Source of the DNA: Spirodela intermedia
Taxonomy: Eukaryota; Streptophyta; Magnoliopsida; Alismatales; Araceae
Assembly (NCBI GenBank): GCA_902729315.2
Contig: LR746271.1
Span: forward strand, 2,998,001 to 3,062,000
DNA: 64,000 nucleotides
Direction of reading: 5' to 3'
In this document: positions 15,748 through 30,990 of the stretch, one piece after another
Layout of the letters: each line of letters begins with the position of its first letter
Position numbering within the stretch: position 1 is the first letter of the stretch
Notes under the pieces: model-generated
What the model saw: the letters and a program-made list of their open reading frames with translations, nothing else
Database searches by the model: none
Told to the model about the DNA's origin: nothing
Made by a program: the position numbers and the translations under genes

Positions 15748-18700
15748 TTATAGCGTGGGTGGGATCCAAATGTAGCCGTGGGTCTGGACATATCCCGCCT
15801 TGGCGAGCAGCTCGTCGGCTTCAGCGGGTCCACGGCTGCCCGGCTTGTAAGGGAGGGACTTGATCTCTCCTCCATCTATTTTATGAAGCAGCGGGGTGAA
15901 AATTTCCCATGCGGCCTGTTTTTAAATGGATAATAAGTTAATCCGTGTATTTCTCATAAATATTATTTTTTTACTTTATTATTGAAAAAAAGTTATGGGT
16001 ACCTTCAGCTCATCCCTGCGGACGAAATGCTGCTGATCTCCTCTTATCCTGCAGAAAGAAAAAGAGGAGCCGCTGGTCTTTAAGTTACTGTTTTTGGGTG
16101 GATTTAATGGATGAAGATGAGGGTAACTAGCAGGGTTTCGAGGCCCACGTGTCAAGAATCAGCCGTTCATATGCCTCGGGGATCTGGACACCTTGATATC
16201 GTTGCCCATAAGAGAGATCCAGCTCGCTCTGGATGGTTGACATCTCCAGTCCGGGCTTCTTGACCTACAGAAAATAGGAATCTAAGGTCAGAGACCCAAT
16301 GCATAATAATTCAGGCTAAAATTATATGTTTCAATCAACTCAGAGCATAAAATGGAGCCCATTTTGATCCCAAAGTTTGCTTTTTAATTAAATTCAAGGA
16401 ACTTACTGTAAGTTTCATGTACATCGCTTCTGAAGGCTGCAGGCGGATGACAAACTCATTCCTGCCTTGGGATTGACCTGCATGGAGAGATTCGAGTTTG
16501 AATGCACAACCAAAGAAAAATCCAATTCCGATAGGAAATAAAGTAATACTTAAAAACTTTAAATCCCAGATTATTTTTTTTTCAAAAAGAAGGAAAGAAT
16601 AGTAAATATTTAAAACCACACAAATACTGGAAAGGTAGATGTTTTATGATTGAAAAGAGTAAATACCATAGATTTTTAAAGAAAAGAAGGCTCACACTTA
16701 AAAATATCACCGGGAACATCCTTGAACTGGACGCGAATTTCCGCTTTCCTTGAATTCAGGGCCTTTCCTGCCTTGAGAATGAATGGAACCCCTGTGGAGA
16801 ATGGCACTTTGGTCAACGCCAGTAGAAAATAGAATAGAAGCCAGTCTTTTCTTCAGGAACCATTTGACTGTGATAATCAATCTAGTGGGAATACTCATCA
16901 CACCTTCCCATCTTTCGTTATGAATCCGCAGGACGACACTTGCAAAAGTTGGCGTGTTTGAATCTTGAGAAACTGTCGGGTCATCTTTGTAACCATCGTA
17001 TTGTCCAAGAACAACGTCCTCCGGGGCAATGGGCAAGACTGATTGAAGAACCTGAAATAACAGCGCTAGACGATATTTAACGTTGAAATATTCAGGATTC
17101 AGACATTATTTACTGATAAAATATGATTTTTTGTTACCTTCACTTTTTCATCTCGAATGTACTCAGGCTTCAGAGAAACGGGCTTCTCCATGGCAACCAA
17201 GCAAAAGACCTGCCGTGGATTTACAACAAGAAGTATGCCATATTATGATTGAATTTCAAATTGGAAAAAATAACCATAACATTGTAGAAACCGAAGCGCA
17301 AAGCAGAGGAACCCGTGGGTTGACGAGGATTATCAAGGCCCACTTCCTCTTAAGGCATATAAACATATATCTAGTCTTCTAAGAGGAAGTGGGCCTTCCT
17401 CTTAAGACTTGGGCAAACGGAAAGATCCACTGAGATTATGGCCCATATCTAGTCTACTCCCATCCCATCCACGTATATCTAGTCTTCTAGGGTCCACCTC
17501 TCCTTGCTTCTTGGATGTGGGTGGACGGATGATGTTCTCTTACTTAATTCGATGGTCATTTAGCTTAAAAACTAAATTAATGTGCAAGCCATATCAGATA
17601 TGGGCAGCGTTCTTTTATTCTGCCATTAACATGTGCCACTCCTTCCCAATATCCCAACGGGAAATCATTGCTGTGCCCTAGTTCAGATTATTATTGAGCC
17701 TTTATGATTTTAGACCAGCTCATTTCTTCGAAGGAGATTTTTTTTGCAAAAAGGATAAAAAGTAACACCCGGAAAAAAATCACAATAAATCCAACCGACC
17801 TGCAATAAGTGGTTTTGTATAATATCACGAATTATCCTGCAAAAAAATGGGTTCATATAAGTCAGCCACCGTGAAATTCATGTTTAATGGAACTACCAAA
17901 GTAATTGGACCAATTCATGTGAAAAACAAATCAGAATATATGAATTAGAATACTGATTATGGTTTCCAAATCAAGGAAATTATTCTAATTCGTACCCATA
18001 TTGGTCAAAATAGCCGCCTCGCCCTTCAGTTCCAAAATCCTCCCTGAAGACAATCTGAAGAAAGACAAAAAATGAATCGTGCAAAAATCGGTTCTCATGC
18101 AAGGTGACGCCGAAAAAATGAACATATTAAGACGCTACTATTAATTCGCACGGCTTAAGTCGCAGTGACTCGAGTCCAGATATTAAAGAAAGAGTCGGAC
18201 CTGTATGTTAGCAATGTTGTCGCGGTTCCATAGTGGCATAAATAAGCGGTTGGCAAAGCGAAGAACCAGCTGCCAGACAAATTAAAATGGGTAAATGGAT
18301 TGATCATCATATGGGATGAAGATCAAGGTCAATCAAGAGACAAGTGCGTACCAGATTCTGGACCAGCTCCTTCCCCAGGTAGTGATCAATGCGGTAAAGT
18401 TGGGATTCAGTAAAAAGCTCTCCAAGATGTGAGCTTAGTTCCTCCGCAGAGCTCAGATCCTTTCCAAAAGGCTTCTCAACGACGATCCGGGTCCACCCAC
18501 CAAGATCAGCTGGTAGGGGAAAACAAATTTTAAATTCGAGGATCGATGTAAAATCATGAAAGTGGGTACTCGTGGTAGAAAAATAATATTTACTCGTCAG
18601 TCTAGCATCAAGAGCATACTGAGGTGGTCGGAAATGCTATGAAAGTAGGAAAAAAACGTAATTTTGAGAGTTTGATCCGTAATGGAAATCGTACATGGAG

Positions 18701-19181
18701 TTGGTTCCTTTCTTCCCTTTGAGAGAAGTGGAGCACAGGACTCGTACTGAGTGAAGAGAATGGCCATGCCGTCCATTGAAGAAAAAGTAGAGGGAGTTCA
18801 AAACTTACACTGATTCATACAGTAGCTCCTGATCATCTTGCAGACGGATGGATAAACTGAGGGTGGAAGAGCAAGATAGAAGAGCCTTCTGGATGTTCCT
18901 ACTTGGATGTTTCTCAACGACTCGTGTCGAGATATTTCCTTGTCCAATAATACGAAGCCCTCCTCCTGGTCGTAAGATCCGCTGACATATTTTATCTGCA
19001 TGTTTTAACTTAAAATTTTAAGTAGAATCCTCTCACACGACAGGCAATCGTCAAGGAGAACAGAGGGAAAATATACCAGATGCAGGAAATTTACTAGGTC
19101 TTCTGACTCCCCATCTTCACCTTTGCTAAGATACCTGGGAAAATATTGCCCCCACGTCATGCCATCAATATGTACACACAC

Positions 19182-19269
<88 letters not shown>

Positions 19270-20352
19270 GGAACCAGATGCAAAAACTTCTGCTTAAGAT
19301 TACCACCGATGGTTAGATGGGAGCTAATATTTGTTCACGACGCCAAAAATGCACTAAAATAGGAAGAATATTCCGAGGATTCAAATAATAAAAAATGCGT
19401 CACTGCACATTCCTTGAGATATCATATTTGATGATCGAGCACAGTTTCAACAAAGAAAGCCATAAAAGATAAAGGGGACTGACTTATGGCATTATCAAGC
19501 TCAAAGTCAACACAACCGACTTCTTCCTGAGGGTGAAGGAGACATAAAACAGAGAGCTGAGATGCGTTCTTGCTGAACTGGTCTGTCTAATGTTTTGTTG
19601 AAGAATTCTGTTATACCAAAGGATACAGGAAGAACATTCATTCATCAGTGCTCCGCATGAAGCCATTAGACTGGTAAACCTTTTCAATGTTTGATCGGTT
19701 GATCCGTTCAATCTTCATTGAAAGGACACACACTATTGTTCAATGTTTGATCTGTTGTATGGCTAGTTTATCTCACAAACCCTCCCCGAAGAGCAAAAAA
19801 TCATCACTAGATTTCTAGATTCGGTTCACCTTATCAAACCATGGGGAATGATAAAACTGTCTCACCTTCCACTTCCAATATCATTCCACAAAAGTAAGAG
19901 GTAAATACAGATGATAGAGTAAATATCCCTTCGTTTTCGTGTATCATTTCTGGATGAAACTCCACAGAAACATTGAAAAAAAAAAAAAAAAAACCCTTAC
20001 CCACGAATCCGATCTCTTAAACCTTCATCTGAGAGCTTTGTCCGCGCATACCCAAAAATATGAACTTCGTGAGATTGCAAAAATCCCTACATAAACGGTC
20101 AACCAACATAAGAGGGTTATCATGAATGTACATATTTATTTATGCATATACTGGCGGTGATTCTTGGGATGCACCACGAGTCAAAGTAGCAAGAAGGCGA
20201 ACCTGCTTGAAGAGATGATAGAGTGCTGGAAAAGTCTTCTTCTTGGCAAGGTCTCCTGACGCACCCAGCACGATAATCGATAGGCATCCGGTTTCAGGAA
20301 CAATATCCAAGTCTCTGTCATCTGATGGGGACCTAACGATTGCTGTTGACAT
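15748..20352 (-). CDS. G6PDH: Glucose-6-phosphate 1-dehydrogenase, cytosolic isoform
   Basis: Fifteen exons: 20352-20203, 20086-20001, 19134-19077, 18995-18809, 18509-18352, 18269-18201, 18054-17996, 17836-17800, 17209-17138, 17051-16904, 16791-16696, 16477-16407, 16264-16149, 16048-16003 and 15915-15748. Total 1521 bp, 506 aa, normal for the cytosolic form. It oxidises glucose-6-phosphate with NADP+, the entry step of the oxidative pentose-phosphate pathway. The coenzyme-binding [10 protein letters not shown] is at residues 30-39 and the substrate/catalytic RIDHYLGKE at 200-208. [25 protein letters not shown] and FILKAGKAL are intact. It ends GYIWIPPTL. There is no transit peptide and no peroxisomal tail, which supports a cytosolic location. 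Every intron is GT-AG and every phase closes. The sequence is closer to grass enzymes than to Arabidopsis G6PD5/6 from memory. Confidence 0.97.
19184..19266. repeat. Compound microsatellite (TA)n(GA)n
   Basis: An uninterrupted TA run (about 19184-19228) joins a GA run (19229-19266). It lies in the second intron of G6PDH. In gene orientation it is a CT tract followed by an AT tract, 50-130 bases before the acceptor of exon 3, so length changes could touch the branch-point region. Confidence 0.97.
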
Positions 20353-23339
<2,987 letters not shown>

Positions 23340-23475
23340 AAATGCATTAAGATATAGGACTGTCAACCATAAAAATATTACAGGAGAGAAGAGTACTCTA
23401 CCTTATATATATATAGAGGGAGAGAGAGAGGTATAATAAGATATAATGGGCCTATTAAGCCCATTAGGCCCATAC
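23340..23475 (-). repeat. Left (3') LTR fragment of the copia remnant
   Basis: This shares, in the same order as 24884-25008, AATGC, AACCATAAAA, AGTACTCTACC, a TATATATATA run, a GA-rich tract, AGATATAATGGGCCTATTA and GGCCCATAC. The match is imperfect, so the two copies have diverged since insertion. Confidence 0.7.
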
Positions 23476-24664
23476 AGTTCACTCACACTCAAACTTAGTA
23501 CAAAAAATATTATAGGTCACTCAAACTTTTATGAAGATATCCATTAGTTGCTCTGAGGATACAACATGTGGTATTATAATGAGTCATTTAAGCTTTGTTG
23601 TAGATATAATGATAATCCACCTTAATATGTTTCATATGTTTATAAAATATTAGATTGATTATGATGAAGATTGCCACCTAATTGTCATAATACATATACA
23701 TAAAAGTACAGACAAGAAATTACAACTTCTAAAAATGTAATCATATCCACATCATTTCACATGTCATATATACCATAACTCTATATTTAATTTTAACATT
23801 AGAATGAAAGACCAAGTTTTGTTTTTTACTACACTAAATGACAACATTTCCTCTAAAATATGTGTAATACTCAGATATAAATTTTTAATCACCCTTGTCA
23901 TATGCATAATAAAAATTTAAGTCTATGTCATTAATATAACCAGCGTCATTTTAGAACATATTTGACATATGATAACACTCTTAATACTCCTAATTAATAT
24001 ATTTGTCATGACTCTTACATAAACTAATTGAGAAGTTTCATAGTGTAAACAATGTCAGGGCAGGTGACTATCAAGTAGATTAACTTCTCAATTAATTGAC
24101 AATATCGATTGACATCCTCAAGAAGAAGAGAGGTGATGTCTTAAAAATTGAATTGTGAGTCAATCAATGATAACTTAGGTTTGCACCTAAGAGCAAAACA
24201 TCTTTTAACAAATCCAACATATACTTACATTGAGATAGAACCATTCATTTACGTTGATAGGTGAACTCAATCCATAAGAAGCAACAAAGTTTATCTATAT
24301 CTCGAGTGACCAAATGTTCATATAAAAGGGCTTTGCTCTATGTAATGTCATCCGTATCACTACTTGTGAGAAATATGTCATCAACATGCATAACAATATG
24401 TTGAAATTACTAAAGATGACAAGGTTCATAATAACATGCCCACATATCCTGAAGGTTGCTCCATAAAAACTTGTTAAGTCTCCATAAAGAAAGACATTAA
24501 AAATGTCAAATTTTGTGAACATCCACCTTAATTACATGTGTGACAATGTGTGACAATGTCAAATGACAGTGTGCCCCCGTGTGGCGAAGATGTGCCAACG
24601 GCACCGGTGTGCGCTGCTAGTGAGCACACAACATGCAAGGCATGCACCATTGGAGGAGAAAAGA

Positions 24665-24890
24665 CAAGGGCCGGCAGGGGGGAGGCCAATGTGCCTTAGT
24701 ATGAGGTGGGGCAGCAGGGAAGGACCGGCGTGCCCCAGAATTAGAGGGGGCCCGGCAGGGGGAGGCCGACGTGCCCTAGGATGAGACAAGGTGGCAGGGA
24801 AAGGCCGGCATGGCCTAAGATGAGAGGGGGTGGCAGGGAAAGACCGGTGTGCCCTAAGATGAGGGGCCTGGCGGCATGCCCTAATGCGAT
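24665..24890. repeat. GC-rich minisatellite, about 5.6 copies of a 39-42 bp unit
   Basis: Successive units start near 24665, 24707, 24747, 24787, 24826 and 24865 (partial). Each carries a GGCAGGG core, then a GGCCGRCGTGCCC-like core, then a TAAGATGAGA-like end. Composition is far more GC-rich than the copia remnant that holds it. The last partial unit runs into the right LTR fragment. Confidence 0.85.
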
Positions 24891-25008
24891 GTGAACCGTA
24901 AAAAGGTGTACAAGGAGAGAGAGTCCTCTACCCTATATATATAGGGAGAGGGAGGGAGAGAGAGAGAGAGGGAGAGGTACGATAGGATATAATGCGCCTA
25001 TTAGGCCC
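24884..25008 (-). repeat. Right (5') LTR fragment of the copia remnant
   Basis: Direct-repeat partner of 23340-23475. It contains the same TATATATA plus GA tract, GGATATAATG, GCGCCTATTAGGCCCATAC-like order. Its right edge lies beside the 3' end of the PUX1 gene. Confidence 0.7.
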
Positions 25009-25130
25009 ATACTAAGCCATTCCGGCCCACTTGTTTGAGGACCAGATTTGAAGCCCCCCAGATGCAACGAACGACCCAATCTCTGGGTCTCCCACCCTTG
25101 TTCGTTGACCGTTGGGGAGGGGGGGTTTCT

Positions 25131-28100
25131 TCACATCTTGAACCACTTGGGCTTGGTCGTCTTCTTCTCTGCGGGCCTCTGCAGCTCTGGATCGGCGGCG
25201 ACGGCAGGGGTTCGCTCCTCTTCGGCAGGGGGCTCCGCCTCAGGTTCGGCCTTCTCAGCGGCGGCGGCTTCCACAGCGCCCAGAGAGAGGATGTCTTCGC
25301 GGAGGAACGGCACCGATTTCTCCTCTTCGCTTCCTACGAAGTGTCAAACACAGACAGACATAGAGGGGAAGCCCTCTTTACATAGTCATTCTTAGCGAGT
25401 GAGAGAGAGAGAGAGAGGAAGTGATGTATATGCATATAGATGTGAGTGAGTCTATCAGTCTGCCCCTCAACCTATCCATCTGTTAATTATTATCCTGGAG
25501 AGATGGAAGGAGTAGACAGCACCTTTGGGTTGGTCGTAGGAGAAGTAGACGATAGCACCAGGAGCAAACCCGGCAGAGTAGAAGTCCACGGATGCATCCT
25601 TGATCCGCTGCTTTGGGGGCGTCGTATCTGCATCAAGATAATGCGAGTTCTTGAGAATGGGCATCCACGGGGAACCCCAACTCAAAGAGACCATGAGGGA
25701 TGGCACAAGAGATCCACACAATAAAATAAAATAAAATCCAACTTCGCCCCATCATCAGTATTGACACCGAAATGCAGCCGCCTCCAGCACGAAGAAAAGG
25801 ATGAATAATGGGTAAAGCCCATCATCTCGATGGAAATCGGGCATTACTAACATAGGTAGAAGGGCAGATCCGGCCTGGCAACTGCTTTAAGGAGAAGATC
25901 AATTAAGCTCTGAATTGTCTCTGAGGGACGAAAGGTTGCCTCCAGCACATAGTTATCTGGGAACTTGACCCTGATGATAGCCTAGAGAAAATCAGAGAGA
26001 CATGAACCAGTCATCGCGGCATCCCAACCGGTGGCAGCTAGCAAAGAAACAACTAAAACAACGAAGGTTGTGAAGTGACAAAAACAGTGAATACAAACAA
26101 TTGCTTAGTAGGTAATGGAATAATGGCTCAGCTTATTGAAGGATTTCATCCCCTACGTCACAAAAACTTTTATGTATTGATTAGACCAAGCATCGATGAC
26201 TCATGTTTCATGGACGACCTCAAGAAGAACATCCATGGACTCATCAGTCAAAAGAAAAGGATTTTATACCCCTGACGTTGAATGAGTCAAGAATATATGA
26301 TTTTTCTAAAGATGTTTCCCGTTTTAAGATTTAAAAGCAAGTCGGGATTCAAACAGGTCACACATTGGTCAGTCATGCCGAGGGGGTGCCACAAAATTAC
26401 TAAGGCAAGCAGAGATATGAAATCAGATCTCTACGGTTTAATCTGTAAGTAAACTCGAAAATGAAAATGACGCATAATACAGCTCTATTCTGTGTGGCAT
26501 CACCTTATTGGCACAATTGAGTTACACTCACTAGAAAGAGCATAACACCAGAAGGGACCGTTCTAATACACCAAGATATTTAATCTGCATCGCATATAAA
26601 ATGCCTATTGTTTTTATATTTTTTAGATATGCTATCATCATAGATTGCACAAATCCAACCGAATTTCATCCTGATAAAACTTGCATAAAAAACCCTCAAT
26701 TTATTCAAAGTAGCTATGCATCCCACTGACAGCTTTTACGTGATTCTCTCTCTGAGGTAGCATTTTATACGGCTTAAACATTAGACAGAACTCGATATCA
26801 TTTCCCAGATTTTTTCCAAGCAAGACAACGAAACACAGCTGATTACTGTACACTTTTTTAATCAAATGATAGCAAAAAGAATCTATATCAGGTCCACTTC
26901 TATTTCTCTTAGAGTCTTTTGGAATCGTTTAGTTCTTGGTATTAGTTCTTTAGGAATCCAAACATGAGAACAATGACATTGGAGCTTGAAATAAGATAAT
27001 TTCCTTTTCAACCACATGGAATTCAGGAAGAAGAATCCTGAATCTCATAGAACCAGAAAAATAAAGGTAATACCAGAGAAAGTAGATGAAGCACTGGACG
27101 ATTATCGATCACACCTTGGTTATTCTTGCCCTACGTGCAGCAGACTCTGCTTCGCGAATCTTGCGAGTCTTCAAAAACTGATCTATTCGACACCACATGG
27201 CCCATGAAACAGTCAAGCTCTCAGAGAAATAACAGCGGGTTACAGCAAAATTATTATTAACCAAATGACTAATTCATGACCTATGTCCAAGGGAGCTGAT
27301 GGTATTAAACAATCAACAATACCTCTAATTTTGGTAGACACAGTTCTGTAATAATCATCAGCAGTGAATTCGTAGAAATCATCATCCGGTTCATCTTCTA
27401 CAATGAGCAAATAGAATGTATGAGAATGGACACGAAAACGCCATTCAAAGTGGTGTCTCTATTTGTGGACGCTATGCTCATGGATACAACTGATGACGAA
27501 TTAAAATCCGAGTTAGAAAATTAGAAAGATGTCAAAATATTAAGGGTTTCAAGGTTTATAGAAGGGAATATAATTATAAGAAAAAGTGAACTTCCCATTC
27601 AATTTTAACAATTGAGGGTTAACTTAAAAGAGTATTTTAATCATTTACATTTCATAAATGAATCATTTATGAAAATAAAACAGACAGTAAGGTTTTGGTC
27701 CCATGGTTGTTGTATTAATCTGAAATCGAAAGAAATGTTATACAAGAAAGCTACAATGTATCTGAACAGAGGGCTATGGAGTTAACCAAAAAAAAAAAAC
27801 TAGAAATGTGGAAGTAACTACATGAGATAGTGCCTAGCCAACGTGATGAAAAATAATGAGGGTATATCGAGTGAGTTCAAAAAGAGAAAGTAGGATAGTT
27901 GAGAGCCAGAAACAGGTGGCGGCGAATCCATGAAACTGGTTTATATGGCGTGGAATCCTTCAACGAAGCTGAAATAAGTACTTACCAAAACGTATGACCA
28001 TTATTTCTAAGAAAGTTATAACAGTAGAAGGGTAAGACTGAAATGCATAGACATAAATAATGAATAAAAAGAGATTTGTATATTGTATTCAAATACAGTA

Positions 28101-30230
28101 TAGGTCCATGTACCCAACCTCAGATATCTGAAACTGAATCAATGATGATAATGAGATGAGTGTCAGGGTAAAGTTTTTGCAAGTATGATTATATGAAAAA
28201 CGAGGTCGAGTACCCTTTTGAGATGTAGAAGTAGCTGACGGCTCAGATGCTGTGGGAATTGTGAAAACACGTATTTCACGTCCAAATTCTTCAAACACGG
28301 CTGTACGCTTGGCCTGAAATATTTTAGATATTAAGGTTTTTTTACAAATTTATCTCACATAGAAGAAAATACAGAATCATAGAAAGAAGGTATTGTACAT
28401 GAACTTTACAAACAATATTTCCCTTTTTTTTTTCCTCTTTATCAGCATTAGCATGTCACGTGGAGTATCTTGTTCAAGAAGGGTCCATTTTCAGGTGAAT
28501 GTTCTTACTTAATTCATTTTTACTGGTTTTTGTTAATTTAAGACAACACTACCCTTTTTCCATTCTTATTTTGGCTTCCAAGAAGAATGAATTTTTCCCC
28601 TTGAGATATCAGGTATACAATATATTATAGAAGTTTCTAACCAGTTTTCTTAGCATTTAGACCTCCAAATACCCGTAATAATTGGGAATGTGTCTTGAAG
28701 ATGATGATAATAATGAAGATGAATGCACATAAATAAAAAAATAGATCATGCACATATTATGCTGAAACACACAAAAATGCAAAACAGATCATCTATATAT
28801 GATGATGGAAGACAGAATGCTTTCCAAGCCTGTCAACTTTTACTGATCCAAAAAATGATCTCCTGCTGGGTATTCATCCGTATTTTTCAGTAAAATTTCA
28901 CTCTTCAATAAAATAATAAATTATTCAGACTAAGGAAGACATTAACTTGAGTGAAATATATATGGAAGCAAATGAAGCATACGACACACTAAGCTATTTC
29001 TGTAGAAGACATGAATTTCCCACATCCCCCTCTTACCAACCAAATACTAACATTGGGTACACGATAAATTTCCTTGAACTTTATAAAAGAGAGTTAATCT
29101 TTGAATTAAAACCTGATCTTCAGACGGGACATTACTAGTCTTCCTGGTCCTGTTGGTGTATCTAATATTTTGGCACATACGTACTAAATTTACTTGAAAA
29201 AAATTAAAGAAAAATTTCAGAAATAAGTGAACCAAGAATTCAGTTTCCTAAGCTATTATAATATATTTGGTTAGTGGTATTTTAATGATCTCCTGAAAGA
29301 AAGATCGTTCGACATCCCTCAGTTAGCATTCCCATCAATGTAGGGATAAGTACACTCAATGACGAACAAAAAGAGATAAGTAATAAGATGTAATGGAAAC
29401 CATAATTCACGGAGTTATGAAGGCAGAAACGATGTTTGCTTCACATCCATAAAGATTTCTAAGGAAATAAATGAGAGCTATAGCAACAACTGTATCATAC
29501 TAGGAGATAACAGCTACCTCTAATCTTTACAGAAAGTCAAAATTATAAAATCTGTGGTAATGGGAGAGCCCTCATTTCCTTTCCACAAGCATATCACTAA
29601 GTTTAAATTACTTGGTGCATTTATTATCAACACGCCGAGGTAGAACGAGAGATATTATCTTGTCCATCTTACTTCCATTTCAAAACTCATTATCAATTAA
29701 GATACGTGAGATGCAGATGAATTAAGCGCCCGTCTCAACGAGACGCGAGTCGAGGATCACAACTCAGAAAACCCAATCTTTAATTTATACTTCGTTTCTT
29801 CTGCAGATCCCTCCACCCATCAGTAGCGAAGCCCAAAGGTCATCCATATATTCTAGATATCAAGAAAAATAACCCAACGCATAAAAATTTACAACGCACC
29901 CCCTCTTTTGTTTTCTTCTTCCATACACCGACAATCTTCTGAGATCACAGACCAAACCTCGAACCAGGCCAGGATTCTACACTAAGGAACAAACCCAAGG
30001 ATAAAACACACCATGCCACACCTCAATTTTTTCGATTACCATGCACAGCCAGCTCCCCCCTTCCCCCAGCAGGTACCAAAATCCCTCAATCTCTCGCGAA
30101 GCAGCATTGGAAGCAGGTCCCGACACCAACGGATCCACAGAAACGGGATCGAGAGCGGTAGCGCGGGGAACACATGGGAGCATCAGAGGGAGAGGAGTAG
30201 AAGCCCTACCGTGGTTTCCTTGGCATCCAT
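25131..30230 (-). CDS. PUX1: UBX-domain protein, PUX1 type (CDC48 regulator)
   Basis: Seven exons: 30230-30210, 28313-28214, 27397-27323, 27182-27115, 25981-25852, 25627-25523 and 25333-25131. Total 702 bp, 233 aa (Arabidopsis PUX1 is about 250). Residues 8-40 begin AKRTAVFEEFGREIRVF. An acidic DDDFYEFTADDYYR segment and the basic helix LKTRKIREAESAARRARITK follow. The UBX domain covers about 89-167, from AIIRVKFPDNYVLEATFRPS to FYSAGFAPGAIVYFSYDQPK. The tail ends KKTTKPKWFKM as in PUX1. In Arabidopsis this protein binds the N-domain of CDC48 and promotes hexamer disassembly; that role is inferred by homology. Exon 1 encodes only seven residues and is followed by a 1.9-kb intron. All introns are GT-AG and phases close. 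Confidence 0.94.
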
Positions 30231-30595
30231 GGCGTCGCACCTTCTCCGACTGATTAGCTCACACGCGTTCAATTCCTGAATCGAGGAGACGCCCTTCTGC
30301 AAGTTTCTAGAAGGGCCCTCCTGATGCATTTGATGAGCACCGTCAATTTGAGAAAACCCTCAAAGGTTTATTGCTACTTGTGAAAAGACCCTTTAGAATT
30401 CTTTTATTTGGCCAATACCCCAAATGACGCGTCGACATGAATCGGGTCTATGCTGACCGATATGAAGAGACCTATATGTAATTGAAGAGAAGTCTAAAGC
30501 TGAAGGTCTAGCCGCTTTGAAATTGGAGCATAAAGATGGTAATAAAAGACGACCTATAAAGACGACTCAATAAAACACAAAAGTTAATTTTTATT
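30231..30595. other. PUX1 promoter side
   Basis: Upstream of the PUX1 start. The first 100 bases are GC-moderate and fit a 5' UTR. From about 30330 the sequence turns AT-rich and runs into the gypsy element. No gene seen. Confidence 0.5.
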
Positions 30596-30990
30596 TGTGT
30601 TTCAAGGATTTATTTTGATTTTTTCCGTCTATTTTCTATCATTTAAAAAAATATATATTTTCTTCAAAGTTTATTAGATCTGTTTTGGATTTGTTCTGTC
30701 ACAGTTTATTTTCAAAATTTTATTCTGTCACAATTTATTTCAACATCTGTTTTACCTTTTAGGTATGTTCCACTTTTGTTATAGACACATAAAGCAACCT
30801 CCATTGTAACTTGAGGATGAATCAAAGTACTATGAGTTTTTTTCTCTTGTGAGGTTGTTCTCTCTTTGCTTGTTGATTCAAAGTTTGAAGTTTTCAGTAT
30901 TATAAATTTTCAGGTTGATTTCTTTTTTAAGATTTATGTTTTATAAATTTAAACATGGATCTTACTATCATTTATGTATCAACATTGTGT
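30596..30990 (+). repeat. 5' LTR of the gypsy element
   Basis: It shares with 35500-35915, in order: TTTCTATCATTT, a GTTT-ACCTTTT block, a TATA-like stretch, CCATTGTAA versus CTATTGTAA, GTTTTTTTCTCTTGTGAG, and ATGGATCTTACTATCAT near the 3' end. Edges are approximate because the copies are strongly diverged. Confidence 0.7.

Larger units (their letters stand above)
23340..25008 (-). mobile_element. Ty1/copia LTR retroelement remnant
   Basis: Read on the minus strand, decayed reverse-transcriptase and RNase H pieces lie in the expected order. FDIFNVFLYGDL is near 24500; a degraded HVDDIFLTSSDTDDIT near 24380; QCKYMLDLLKD near 24220; EDVNRYCQLIEKLIYLIVT near 24090; SKKQNLV near 23830; and MKHIKVDYHYIYNKA near 23620. 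Stops and frame changes occur throughout. Similar direct repeats at 23340-23475 and 24884-25008 look like LTR pieces. Only about 340 bp separate the reverse-transcriptase start from the right repeat, and that space holds a GC-rich minisatellite. Gag, protease and integrase are therefore gone. The element ends about 120 bp from the stop codon of the neighbouring PUX1 gene. Confidence 0.85.

Noticed and set aside
25131-30230. GC-rich plus frames at 25035-25395 as a separate gene
   Set aside because: They are antisense shadows of the last PUX1 exon, which closes in phase with the UBX exons.
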